Shown here: one piece after another, positions 13,601 to 25,900 of the stretch
Numbering within the stretch: the first letter of the stretch is position 1
Layout of the letters: each line of letters begins with the position of its first letter
Assembly: GCA_037389465.1 (NCBI GenBank)
Contig: JAZARR010000004.1
Span: forward strand, 1 to 64,000
Origin: Baylisascaris procyonis
Lineage: Eukaryota > Nematoda > Chromadorea > Rhabditida > Ascarididae
Direction: 5' to 3'
Length of the DNA stretch: 64,000 nucleotides
Program-made: the position numbers and the translations under genes
Notes under the pieces: generated by a model
Told to the model about the DNA's origin: nothing
What the model saw: only the letters and a program-made list of their open reading frames with translations
Databases searched by the model: none

Positions 13601-16600
13601 ATATTGATTGAATCTATTTGTGGACTGCGTATAGTGAAAGTTGAAAAAGTTTAATTTAATTCTAACTGTTTGATATAGGATTTCCACTCTGATTTGTGTG
13701 AATTGTTTACTGATTTCCTAGTTATTCATTTCAAAATTTTTTTGTAGTTGAGGGAGGGGCACTTCCAAAACGAACAAAACGACCCCCATCCCGTTCTTCT
13801 GATAGTCGGAAATTTAATTCTAGGTGATTGCATTTTCGCAGATATTGTTGTTTTGCAGAGATAGTGGAGGATGACGATAAAGTAAATGAGATCGTTGAAA
13901 CGGCACACACTTCAATGGGCATGGAGATCTCATGTATGGATCTGCTGAATATTGAACGATTTGCCACTCGGGTGGCATCGTTGACTGAATATAGACGCAG
14001 TCTTCATGAGTACATAAAGGAGAGAATGCAATCGTGTGCACCTTCACTCACGGCACTTATAGGAGAACAGGTAACCTACTGCGCCTTCCTTGCTTTGTTG
14101 AGTTCATCGTTTTATTTATTTATTTTCTTTTTTTCTTCATTTACTGCGCTCGATTCCTTCCTTTCTTTCTGTTGCAACTTCCCAGGGCAGCTATATATTC
14201 GAGGTCGAGGATTTATAGAATCCTGTTTTATGACTTTGAAATATATGGGAAGAAAGATGCAGAATTTAAGGCTTTCCAGAGTGAACATATATTGGATCGA
14301 GGGAGGAGTCCTTATTGTCGGGGAGTGCTGTGTCTTTTAACAGTTCATATGCGAGTTCAGGGTGTATATGTGGAAGCTAGCTTGAGGTCGGAAACATGGG
14401 GAGGAAGATTATGTTGCATCATAGGGAATATGGTCAGGATCATTTGAAATACCGGAAACGAAGTGGTTGCAAAGGTGACAATAGGTGGTCGTTTTTTGCA
14501 GCATTTCTCGATGCCAGTACTTGCAGATATCAATAGTAAAGCAATTGTTATCTGACCTTTGGGTTATAAAATGAAGCGTTTTCCTTTTTTATGAACTTCC
14601 AATAAGCATAACTTGCAGTTAATTATAAAAGGATGCATTTGCGTGTATTTATGTTGGAGCTGGAGTTTTATTTAAAAAGTGTTTGTTGGTAAGGTGAGAG
14701 TGTTCACTTTTAAGCGATAAGTTAAATCTTCTTTGTGAGGGACTTCACTGAGGTTCTTTTGCTTCAGGTCGGTGCGAGGTTAATCTCTCACGCTGGAAGT
14801 CTCACCAATCTAGCGAAATATCCCGCTTCGACGGTTCAAATTCTTGGCGCTGAAAAGGCCCTATTCCGAGCACTTAAAACACGATGTGAGATCTTTTTTG
14901 AGCCCACCATCTTATTATTTTGTTTTGTTTTTCAAGTTTCTCGAAATTAATCTAAAGAATGTTTTACTCGATATTTGTTTCTTTTATTAATTGCTTCGTT
15001 CATTTATTTGTTTCATAACATTACTCAAAGACCATTGATACTTCCATCAGTTAACGCATTACCTGCTTAGCTGTACGTAAGCAGCATCTGATGGAAACTG
15101 AACAAGGTGATGTTTGAGGTTATAAAGGTCTCTAGTTGCTTGAAAAGTTGTGATGGGGATGGGGGGGGGGTAGGAGGGGGGCATAGTCAATGTGAAGTTG
15201 AATGTGAATGCAAGGTAAAGTCGTTATTTGATGTTTGTGAAGTGGAATTGTTCTTCCATCTAAACTAAATTTCAAGCGGAGTTTATACAAATGAGTGACA
15301 AGAGTAAAGAAAACAGCTGTCGATGAGATAGAATCTGAATTTTGACGGATTACGACACAACTTGAACTATGGTGGGTTAAGGTGATGAGCAAGTTGGATT
15401 TAATCGGTTTTCCATTCGTAAGCATATATTTCCAGCTATTCTTTTATATTATTTCTTACAGCGAACACTCCGAAGTACGGTCTTCTATTCCATTCTTCGT
15501 TCATTGGGCGTGCATCAGCAAAGAATAAAGGCCGTATTTCACGTTTCCTGGCTAATAAATGTGCTGTGGCGTCACGAATCGATTGCTTCTCGGATGTTCC
15601 AGTGCCAACTTACGGGGAGTTTCTCAGACAGCAGGTAAGCATGTTTCACGTTGAAAAACTGTGGATTTAAGCGAGGTGAGGGACAAATGCGCCGTTATGT
15701 GACCGTGAAGTTAGTTATGCTTCATTGTGGAGCCATGGGGCTCGGATTTTTTTCTCTGTTTAAACAGTGGTCGATTCACATATCGCGATAGAATGGTCTG
15801 TGAGGGGTCAATGAAAGGATACTGTACCATATGTGAGAAGGTTTGTGAACAGCTGCGACGTATTCGATGACAGAATAAAAGTTTCATGAGGTTTGAGCTG
15901 AAGTGACCTTCTGTCTTTTGTTAGATCGACTCACTTGTCTTAAACGGTGCGATTCGTTCAATACCCTTAAACCTTGTTTTGAGGCATCGCATAATTAATA
16001 ACGATATGGTATAAACTGAGGTCTCCTCATGATTTGTTAAAGGAATCTTTGGGTTTAAAATGTCAATGATAAAAGAAGAGAAATAAGAAAGGGCTATATT
16101 CGTCTTTCAAAGCCTAAATGCTGTCAAGCATAATGCATTAATTCAGGTTGAGGATCGTCTGAAATATTTCGAGACCGGTGAAGTGCCTAAGAAGAATCTT
16201 GACGTAATGAAAGAAGCAATTCAAGAGGCTGATGTAGTAAAAGTTAAGGTTGGCAGTCATTATTTACTCATTTATTGTTTATTGATTCTTTTAAATTGAA
16301 ATTTGTGACAAATCTTATATGAACAAACCGCAATACTATTTGTTCGTTTCATTTAGATGCAAAGCACTGCGGATTTATTTCATAGTTTCCAAGAATTACT
16401 TCTCCAAAAGGGATCATTTGAAATGAATAGTCGGTTTTTTGTTATATCTTTTAAATATTTATCGAATGGGGGGGGGGGGGGAGGGAGGGGTGAGGAAGAG
16501 CAGAGGAGGCGGAGAATTTGGTTAGTCGGTATCGTTCCATCCTTTACTATTTTAATGATCCACTTTCATTTAAGCCCACTATAAAGAGATAACTGTAAAT

Positions 16601-17638
16601 GCAAATTACTGTTTTTAGTAACTTGGGTATGGGATGCTGCTTTTGATATTTTTTGTTCCGAATTGCATCCATTGGGAGACGGTTTCCGAGTGGTGATGAT
16701 TTATCGCAAAGAATCTTTCGATTTACTTTCGCTTCAGGTTCTCAAAAAGAGAAAAAAGGAAGCGAAAAGGGCCAAGAAAGCAGCGGAAGAGAAGGCGAAT
16801 CAGACGTTGGAGGAAGCAGAGGATCAGCCAGAGATCGCAGCGGAAGAACCGTCTAGCGAGAAGGTAGTGTTTGATATTTTCTCATACCAGGTGTTCATAT
16901 TATGTTTTAATATTTTAAATTGGATTTACTGTATCAGACGAACTGAAGAGATTCCGTTGGAAGGCGGGGGGGGGGGTGGTGGAGAGGGCGTAACTTAAGC
17001 GGATTTTAGCTGAAACGAAATGAGATGGGGGAGAAGGGGTGGATCAGTAGAATAGCGTTGATGGGCTTCACAATTTTGAACGATTTTTTCATTGAGTGGG
17101 TTATTGATTGAGAATATTGTGGCTATCAAATATTTGAGAGAAGCGGAAGGGGAACGAAGCTGGTCTGATCAAATCCATGAACTGAAAATATCAGTAATTA
17201 AAGTTATGGTTCCTGCAGATCTTTGAAAAGGTGAGGAGTTGTAGAAACTTTTTTGAACGATGGAAGTGATAGTATTCGCGTAATGCTTCAACTTTTGAGG
17301 CACGAAAGTGATTTATGGCAGGGAATCCCCTTCTCGCTCCTCTCTTCTCCCCTTTGAGTGGGAAGTTAATTGTGAGGTTTAGTTGCGGAATCTGACATCT
17401 AGACTCATAAATGTGTTCCCTCATATTTTATTGTTTTGAGAGTATCTATTAAGTGCTTCTCATTCGAGTAAGTCATTTATAGAAAAAAAAGAAAAAGAAA
17501 AGATCGGAATCGGAAACAGGCGAGAAGCGCGCAAAAAGTGACGAGGAGATGGAAATCGATGGAGAGGCCGACGAGGCGCCAAAGAAGAAGAAAAAGAAAA
17601 GGCATTCGAAAGTGGAAGTGGAGGAAGAAGAAGAGTGA
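10640..17638 (+). CDS. nop-56: NOP56, box C/D snoRNP core protein
   Basis: Nucleolar scaffold protein that joins fibrillarin, NOP58 and the 15.5K protein on box C/D snoRNAs for 2'-O-methylation and rRNA processing. Eleven phase-consistent exons: 10640-10738, 11228-11342, 12185-12450, 12881-12987, 13377-13498, 13859-14070, 14768-14885, 15462-15634, 16147-16248, 16738-16863, 17483-17638, giving 531 aa. Residues 1-70 are the NOP5NT region ([20 protein letters not shown]). The NOSIC segment follows at about 160-212 ([20 protein letters not shown]), then the Nop domain at about 250-404, with [20 protein letters not shown] and a [20 protein letters not shown] segment typical of NOP56. The last two exons encode a KKE/KKX-type lysine and glutamate tail ending VEVEEEEE. 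The start is the only in-frame ATG before the conserved N-terminus. Length is within the family range. Identity is very secure; the exact edges of exons 10 and 11 are least constrained because the tail is low-complexity. Confidence 0.97.
15153..15181 (+). repeat. G-run tract in NOP56 intron 7
   Basis: Several runs of 4-9 G separated by one to three bases, on the transcribed-sense strand. It is a candidate G-quadruplex-forming tract; similar tracts occur in NOP56 introns 9 and 10. Confidence 0.7.
16468..16490 (+). repeat. G-run tract in NOP56 intron 9
   Basis: A run of about twelve G followed by GA-interrupted G runs, sense-strand, within the intron between the exon ending at 16248 and the one starting at 16738. 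Confidence 0.7.
16964..16988 (+). repeat. G-run tract in NOP56 intron 10
   Basis: A run of G with TGGTGG interruptions about 100 bases after the donor at 16864. It is the third such sense-strand tract in this gene. Confidence 0.7.
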
Positions 17639-19053
17639 ACTTGTTGAAGGTGCGGCATTGTCTTGTGGGGAAGGGAGGAGGGTGAAGGAATTCGATAGCG
17701 GTGACGAGTTCAGTTGTTTTCGAGCTGAAAATCAAGGAAAGGGGGAATTGAGAAATAAAAAAAGAAGTGTTTTAAAGTTGATGAGTTCGTTCGTATCGTA
17801 GAGCCTAGAAAGATATCCTAGGTCAAGCGGGTCTTAACCACTTTCCTATTTATTATTTGCTTCTTTTCTATACTATCTCCTCTGTCCCTCTTCTCTATGA
17901 TGTATTCCCCATTCTCCATCTCATTGATTCCCCATTCGTTGATGACTGTGTTGCCTCAGGTGCTGATGTTAGAACTAGTATTGAGATATTCACAGTTTTG
18001 TTATTGTTGATCTTTGAATTTTTCTGCATTGTTGAATTTTATTTGAGGAGGAATTTTGCATTGTAATTTGCTTTAAAATATCTTAAGTGGATTTAAATGT
18101 TGGAAGTTTTTTTTGGTTTTGCAGAGATATACTGCCAACAATTTTGAAATAAATTGAAATTATATTAGAGAGTCCACTGTGACAGAAATTAAGATGAGCA
18201 ACAGTGAGGGACTCATTAATTGAATGGTTTTTTAAATATCTCGAAGAGAATCCCTAGTATCCTAGGGAGGGGATTCGCTGGAAAGGAAAATATGAAGGGA
18301 AGAAAGATAAGCGTGTCAGATGATGTTGATATAAAAGTATTTGAGAGGAAGGTTGCGAAGTGCAGCGTTGATGTTTCATTGGGAATGTTTGCGGGAGAAA
18401 GCAAACAGTGACGAAGGTTGCAAGAGGAGAGGAAGAGTTGCATGTGTTCCACATTTAGACGGGCTTTATTAGGGAAGTTACAGATGCGATATATTGGGTA
18501 AATAGGGAAAAGCTTGTGGGAATGGGTAGGCTATCTCATTCCCTCATTGGAAGGAGATAATCGTAAACCACAGGCTGATTTCCTGCCAACGTCATAGCCG
18601 GATACGATCTCTTGAATTGCGGGTATAGGTTTTCGTTTATCAGGTAATAGTTTTGTTAAAAACATTCAAATAGGAACTGTAATAGAAGGATGGGAATAAA
18701 GAGAGTATTCGAAGTAGACATTATGAATCATTTTACCTTATAAGCACTCAAGCTTAAGATTTAATCTTCTCTAAACGAAGACACCAGCATCACGCAAAAA
18801 AAAAGCATCATAATCGCCCTTTCGTTTACGAAATAGAGCTAATCAACGATACCCGTTAAAGTCGAATGGTAAACAGATTTACTTAGGCGGTTGAACGGCA
18901 ATATTACTGATAGCATAACAGTTTATGTAAACGTATAAAAATGTAAATGTCAACAAGAACGTTTTCTGAATCATACTCATCGAATAAGAATAGTGTCCTT
19001 CATTCGCGAAACGATCGCCTTTTTTTGTGCAATAGTAACCTAAACGAGCGATA
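17639..19053. other. Intergenic region between NOP56 and gene C
   Basis: No supported gene. AATAAA at about 17753 could be the NOP56 polyadenylation signal. Short frames at 18216-18454 occur on both strands at once and have no splice or start context. The minus-strand frame 18879-19226 overlaps the signal-peptide exon of gene C and is taken as its shadow. Confidence 0.5.
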
Positions 19054-22000
19054 ATGTCGTTGGTACATATCTTTGTGATTTTATTGTCAATAATTTTCAA
19101 CGTTTCCAATGGTAAGGATTCTGAAATCCTTTTCGTTGATTGTTTGAACGTTTCTTTGATTCTCTGAATTCTCAGATCATTTAGTATAGATTCATTCTTT
19201 AAATACTTCGATGACGAGAATTCCAAATGGCTGGTTTTACTGAAAATTAATAATGACCTTGGTTTTTTTCACTCTTTTTTCATCCGTTCACCCAGGGAAA
19301 AATGTTCAGACAGCACTATATTCTGCAGATCAAGAGGTGTACTATCCAGGTAAGCAGAAATATCTCTATGCGGCGATACGGATGGAGGGCGAAATGTTGT
19401 ACCTGTCGTTCTTGCATTACCTTATTTGGTGAATACGAGGTGGGGGGGGGGGGGTGAATAAAAACAACTGTCGCCATGTGCACTATCTATTTGTCTACTT
19501 ATATGACGTTCGATTTGTTTATATGACGCACTATTTTTTGACTTTTATAAGTTAATGTTTAATTGACTAAAGCATGAGTTTTCCAGTTTACCTTTGCGAT
19601 TGCATACCTTAAATAAGTTGTACTTCAGTAAGAGGGTAGGAAATAGAAAAAAAAACTGTTTTTAATGCCCTCAGGGAGTATTTAAAAAATAATTTATATT
19701 AGTCATACTCCTCATTGCATCAAAAAGGAGAAAATTTGAATGCCGCATATTAAATCTAAGATATTGAATTGATTTCGACGTTCTTTTAAAATTTGCTAAT
19801 GGCACTGAAAGGCTAAATTTACTTATAAAATATTTTATATAAAACAATTTGCGAGTTATAGATTATTTCTTATTTGAAAATAAGAAAAAATTTTTTTAGC
19901 TAATAATTTCAATTCATTTCCTCTGATTTTCTTCATTTGTAAAAGTATAAAAAAAGAGAATTTAAAGAATTTTTCATAGAATTTTTCACTAATTTAATGC
20001 AGTAATTTTGTAGGTAATTTTGAAGTATTGATGCGTCGTAGAAATTTTCTTGATGAAAGAACGAATACAAAATTTGCGCTGATAAGTGCTGCCATTCGTG
20101 AAGATTGTGAATGTACAAACGCACAAAAGAAGGTTTCTTTTTCTTATATGAAAGAATTATATGATGCATGATTTTATTTATTTATTTTTTATTTTTTAAT
20201 AAATAAAAACGAAATCGTTGTGAGGCTGAGAGATACCTAATTATCTAACTCTATGAGTCTTTTTTTAATATTTGTAATCGTCAGTTACAATCATTTAATA
20301 TTTTATTATATTGTACATATATGCCGATGGCATCGTTGTTTATAGGCTTGTTCTAATTGCAAATCGTATCTTTTCAAAACAGACTTTTATTCAAATAAGG
20401 TCTTAATTGTCGATCAAGGGATGTGAGTAAGCGATTTAGAAGCCTCAAAAGAGGTGCATATTCTAGAAAAAATTTTGCAAACGTTTCCATTATATTAGGT
20501 AATGAAAAACTTATATGGGATTCTAAATTTAACAGGAAGACCTCTATTCAATTGCGAGCTTATTTAGAGGTACGGTTTATACAGCTCGCAACCTCTTAAA
20601 GTCGACGTTTATACCGTATCTTCGAGCATATTCCCACCGTAGCTCATAGCTTCAGCTGATATTGAGACTGCAGCCTTCGTGCCTCTTAGAGAGGCAGAAG
20701 TAGGAGCTCCCTGGGGATCATTTGGAGACGTGGAGACCTATAGATCAAGAAATACGACGCATAATTTTGGACCAGACTTTTGCATTCGTTATATTTTTCC
20801 TCTTATTCATTGACCTGTTGATGCATTTTGTGAATCATAAAAATCTCATATACTTATCATCTATTAGTTGAATAGGAAAGTTTTAATATTTTGATTTTTC
20901 TAGCTAAAAATTACACATCGTTGCCTCAGTTTCTTTGAAATACAATAATCCGATACAGTAATTGTCGGTATTCACCAATAAATACGTTTGTTCGTCCGTC
21001 CACTTATTTACATATTCAATTAGTCAACTGAATATGCATAATGCTTAGAGATCAAAAATATTACGGTAACTAAGCATGCCTCTTTCCCTCAATTATTCCC
21101 GATCGATCATTTAATACTTGTAGATTTTGACGGATTGTTTTTCGCAATTCTTTTCCAAATTCGGTATTACGATGACGAATGGAAAATTTCCACCGTATCG
21201 AACGACGAGTAAAATTATTGCAAATGCAGGTCCATGCAAGTAAGAGTTTTCTTTTAGATTATTCATTTATTGCAGCCATCTATATTCGTTATTGCCAGCC
21301 GCACCAAGTATATACAATTTATTCTTCTATTCATTGATTCCACTATTATTCTGCAAGGAAATTTATTGAGATATACTGCGTTTTCTCGCAGAAAAGTATT
21401 AGTGAATTTTATAAAGTTCAAAGAGAAAACAGGGAGTCTCGATTTTAACCACCAACTGTCTCAGGAACTCTAATTCAATTCCTCGAGGATAACATTAGAA
21501 ATACTTTTTGTGAGTCTTTCTAGGTCACCGCAGTATCCTAAAAACGATTGAGCGCAAATCTAAAATTCTGAATAACATCGAACTCCGAAACATTTCATAA
21601 TCACTCATTGTATTCTCACTATTATTTTCAATATATTTTGATAAGGAATTGTTTAAAAAACAAAAAAAAACCTCTTAAAGGTCCTTATGGTAAAATATAA
21701 AAAATTCCCTTTCATTGGTGAGAAAAATTTACATCCCGAATCCCCATTCAAAATATAAGCAATAATGTTTGAATTTGAAAAGTTCCCCACAATAAAAACC
21801 TTCCACTTTCACATCGTTTATTCCATTGACGATAAAAGTTGAGTTAATTATTTGGAATCTGATCTGAGAGCATGATCTCTTTCGGTTTCTAAAAGTTTAA
21901 TGGTGCTATTTGATCGTTTTTGATGGTAAATATAGCCGTTCCTTGTTCCTCTCCATTTTCAGTGCATTCAACGAGTTAATCATTTGCGATGCGAGTATCC

Positions 22001-22988
22001 AAGCTGAGTGTATTTGTCAGGATTCATTCACTGAAATGGCATCTACATTTGGCGATGGTCTTCTTTACCTTACCGATTATATCGATATGATGAATAATTG
22101 TACCGAAAAGGGTATTTGCTAAATTTACTTTGAATTATGCTTTCATTCTTGACGGAAAAGCACTTCTTGAATTCATAGCTGAGAATCAGAGCTGATCGTA
22201 TCTGGATAATGAGTTGACTCCAAAATAGATTCCGTGAAGCCTCAAATCCAGATTTCAGACTCCGACTTCACAAAAAAAGGAGTCAATTCCTGCTGCGGAA
22301 AGAACAACCCAGGGATCGATCTCTCGGAATCGACTTGAGGAACATGGGGATACTGGGGATTGAAACGCTTGAATAAATTTACTCTGTAATATATTTATTT
22401 TTGGCCATTCTAATTATCATATATGTTCTTGTTTATTAGGTAATAAGAAAAAATGTCGAAATAAAAAATTTTGACCGTATTGTAAAGTGAGGGTCGGTAT
22501 TCATATATCCACTTTTATATGGATTTATTCTATTCTTTATTGAATGAAATTAATCGGTTCATGAATTGAAACTTTTTTTTTGTAAAATATTTATATAAAT
22601 CTTTCATTGAATTTTAGATAATGTAATTTTTTAATTCGAAATTTATGATGCACAATTAAATATAATTTATTTCCACCGTAGTGACTTAAGTATATCTTAA
22701 GATAGTAACTATTACTATTAATGCTTAAAGCCTGAAACATATGGCTTTGCTATGTTCGCCTGAAAGCCGAAAAGGCAACAAAATGCGATCAAGAAATACA
22801 GAATAGCGACGATTTGATGACCATAACGAACTGTGTACAAATAGCCGATAATCAAACCACTGTTTCTTGCAGGTTTGAGCATTTTATTAATAGTTGTTGC
22901 ATTCTACTGCAGTGAAAATCCTGTAAAATTTCATCAGTCAAGTCTGTTCAATTGTACTTTCGTATGGGATTGTAATCCCATGTGTTGA
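19054..22988 (+). CDS. Gene C: cysteine-rich secreted protein, lacks GPI tail
   Basis: Paralogue of genes A and B; role unknown. Exons: 19054-19111, 19296-19349, 20014-20132, 21124-21239, 21963-22111, 22767-22872, 22913-22988; total 225 aa, all phases matching. Exon 1 is a clear signal peptide (MSLVHIFVILLSIIFNVSNG) of 58 nt, the same length as exon 1 of gene B. The 116-nt exon with TDCFSQFFSKFGITMTNGKF aligns with KCLNDFLSNFNLTMTYGKL of gene B, also in a 116-nt exon. Later anchors are PCNAFNELIIC, NNCTEK, TKCDQEIQN and TNC. It has one extra intron near the N-terminus (after 19349) and two extra cysteines (beside the first and fifth family positions). The last exon stops after FNCTFVWDCNPMC, so the final two family cysteines and the hydrophobic tail are missing. 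The last intron (22873-22912) is only 40 nt and is the least secure junction; reading through it would also end within about 15 codons. Confidence 0.8.
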
Positions 22989-25900
22989 CTGTTTGGCTGT
23001 GGATCATTCGATGACCAAAAAATAGATAGAAAAAATTGAGACGGTCGAGAGATCACGAGCGACCGGATTTACTAGAATGTTATCGCATTATATAGTTTAG
23101 GCATTGTAACTCACAAAAATCGACTCAATAATGTGTCATCGATTTATTGAACGAATGCTAATAAAACGCTTTAATTATCCATTATTTATCTTAAAAACTT
23201 CAATAGTAAACTCTTGCAATATCTTCCTGGAAATGAATGGAAGCTGAGCATTGCTAGGATTAGCGTTTTTAAGTGGGTCGAATCTGTTCACTCTACATAT
23301 ATGCGCACATCTACCTATCCCCACATACGCCGAGTATTAAATGACAGGTGATTTAATTCGACATGGTGGACCATTACATCCTCTAATTCTCTAACACGCT
23401 ATCCACCTGTAATTTTACACTATTCGAAAATAACTTAAGTTGAGATCCAAAATCTTGTTTGCAATGGATTGCTCCACTTTTTTTAATTAGAAGTGAATTG
23501 CTGATAATTGATAAGTCCGCAGTCACTCGTAGTTTCACTACAAATCGTTCTTTTCATCGACATTTATATTGCATTGAGAGGTGGCATTAGTTGTATGGGA
23601 GCGGTCAGGCCATCATCCATCACGGCGCATCCTGAAGTGTTTGCTTTATTCCGTTGCTTCCATGACAAAGGAACTTCCTAGAAGATATCAACAGTTTACG
23701 ATAGTCTTATCCTTGTCGGCAAATTGTTCAGCGTGTTACTTTACAGCTTACTGCAACCGATCCAACATGAGTTGAACCTATACACTGATCCCTTCACATA
23801 GTCGACATTTATCACTAAAATATTTATAACTTAATATGAACGAAAAGAAACATTTCGCACTTAGGAGCATTAAACCGAAATATGAATAGCAACGGTCATC
23901 GACCGTAATCAAACTTAACAATAACGAAGGTATAATCAATCAATAGTACTTGGCATTATATCCTTCCAGATTGAAAAGAGCTTATGGAATCTACCTAGAA
24001 CGTTAGTGGATAAATGAACAATAGCTTCTTCAAAATCCGGCAGATTTTTGAGGCACTTAGATAGCGGTGGGATTCCGGAGTAAGTCCTGACAAGCTCTGG
24101 AGGCCTTAGTTTCGTTGTTTTAATATTCCACGACTGGAATGCAATTCCACTTTCAAATATAGAGTCTTAGAATTCAGTGATCTATGCAATTCCGGTTCCG
24201 AATTCTTTACTCAGATGTATGCGCTAGGATTACATCGAAATTCCGATTTCATAATTCCAGTGTTATTCCAAAGTTCCGGTCCATTAATATTTAGATTTTC
24301 GAAGAATTTTCTGATGCAGCCGTAGTGCACTGGATTAAGATCAGATCGATAATGAACATTTTTGAGCTTAGTTCAATGTTTCAGTCACGCCAATCTCTTT
24401 ATGAGTTGTGCCAAGTAATCGATCGAGAAGGTTTGTGGAACAAATGGATTCGAAGCGTATTGTTATATGGAGGTTTTCCCAGTGAGAGCTTTCCAATCTA
24501 TCAGTGCGGATTGCTATAGAGGACTTCTAAAAATTTGCAGCAATAAAGCAGCTGGGAGATATTTATTCAATTTATTCAACACTTCTACAACTTTATTATT
24601 GATTGACAAATATTTTGCGTTATAAGTGGTTAAATTAGAGTCATTGAGTGGGAAAGTATTTTGGAATTGTTTGAAAGAACTAGGAGGAAATAAACTGAAA
24701 CCATTAATTCCCCATTGAATCTTTTTCCTTCAACCCAATTTTTCCCGCACTCATAATTCTTTGAACGAAAAGAAAAATTTTTTTAATTTCAAGTTAACAT
24801 CAATTTTTTGTTTCACCATTGATCGTTTTGTGGGATATGGTGGGAAAGAAGTGAGGGAGTGGGGGAGGGGGGGGTAGGAGGGAGGGGAGAATGGACGATT
24901 ATTTCATACTTTTTCATCTTTCAAGAGTCTAAGGGCAGAATTTCTTGCCTTTGAGAGTAGCCTTAAGATTTGTTAACAAAATTGCATTATTTTTGACTTC
25001 ATTAAAATAAAGGTGTCAAAACCACCTTATAAGTTATATCAATTAAATATTTTCTTTTCGTTATCTCTGAAGCTGTATGAATTCTTAAAAATCCAATATG
25101 GTAATCGCTACAAATAATTACGATAATCTATAATTGTACTAATAAGCATTTGCTAATTTCTTTAATAAACATCGAAGCGTATTTATGTGATGGTATTTTT
25201 TCAACACTTCCTAAGTGCACAAGATGTTCAAGAAATAGAACAGTAGATCAATATAGCCGATACGATATGTGTTTCTGTGGTTCTGCTCAACTTATCAATC
25301 ACCTTCATAAATTGCCCGCAAATAGAAGAATATACACAATACCACATTCATATATTACAAAATTGTATTCACATTTTAACTGATTCGACCACTCCCGTCT
25401 ATAACGATTCAATTTTTTCACCCGGTCGGTTCAAAATGCCTGATTGCACTTCATCATTCCGTAACAAATTTCTATCTAGAAGAAATTTTTAGATTTGATG
25501 GATAGACTTAAAACTAATGTTGAGGTCATCATCGTATGGAATAGATTATATCCACCAAATTTCTTAGCTCTAGCTTCAGCAGTAATCGAGTTTGAACTAC
25601 AAGCCTGAGAGACGATCAGGCACATATAGATAAACGAACACAGGCATCTGCAAGACGTCCTTGTATATCGATTAGAGTGCACACAGTCTGCAGCACATTC
25701 CAGATGCAAAACCGAAATGCATTCTGACGACCGGATGAATCCTCGGCCACCTCTAGTTTAATTCCTTTACTCGTTTCTACTCATTAGTATGCAAATTTCG
25801 ACTAAGCTGAGCGATATCTCTTTATTCAGCATACCTAACAGAGTCAATGAGATTATGGATCGGGGCTAATTTGGATATTGGAAGCATGTTCAATCTTATG

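Noticed and set aside
17460..17801. Alternative frames overlapping the last NOP56 exon
   Set aside because: Shadows of a lysine/glutamate-rich, low-complexity exon; the NOP56 frame continues the phase of the previous ten exons.
21270..21473. 67-codon plus-strand frame after a TTGCAG in gene C
   Set aside because: Lies in an intron. Joining 21239 to 21963 restores the family pattern, while this frame has no matching cysteines.
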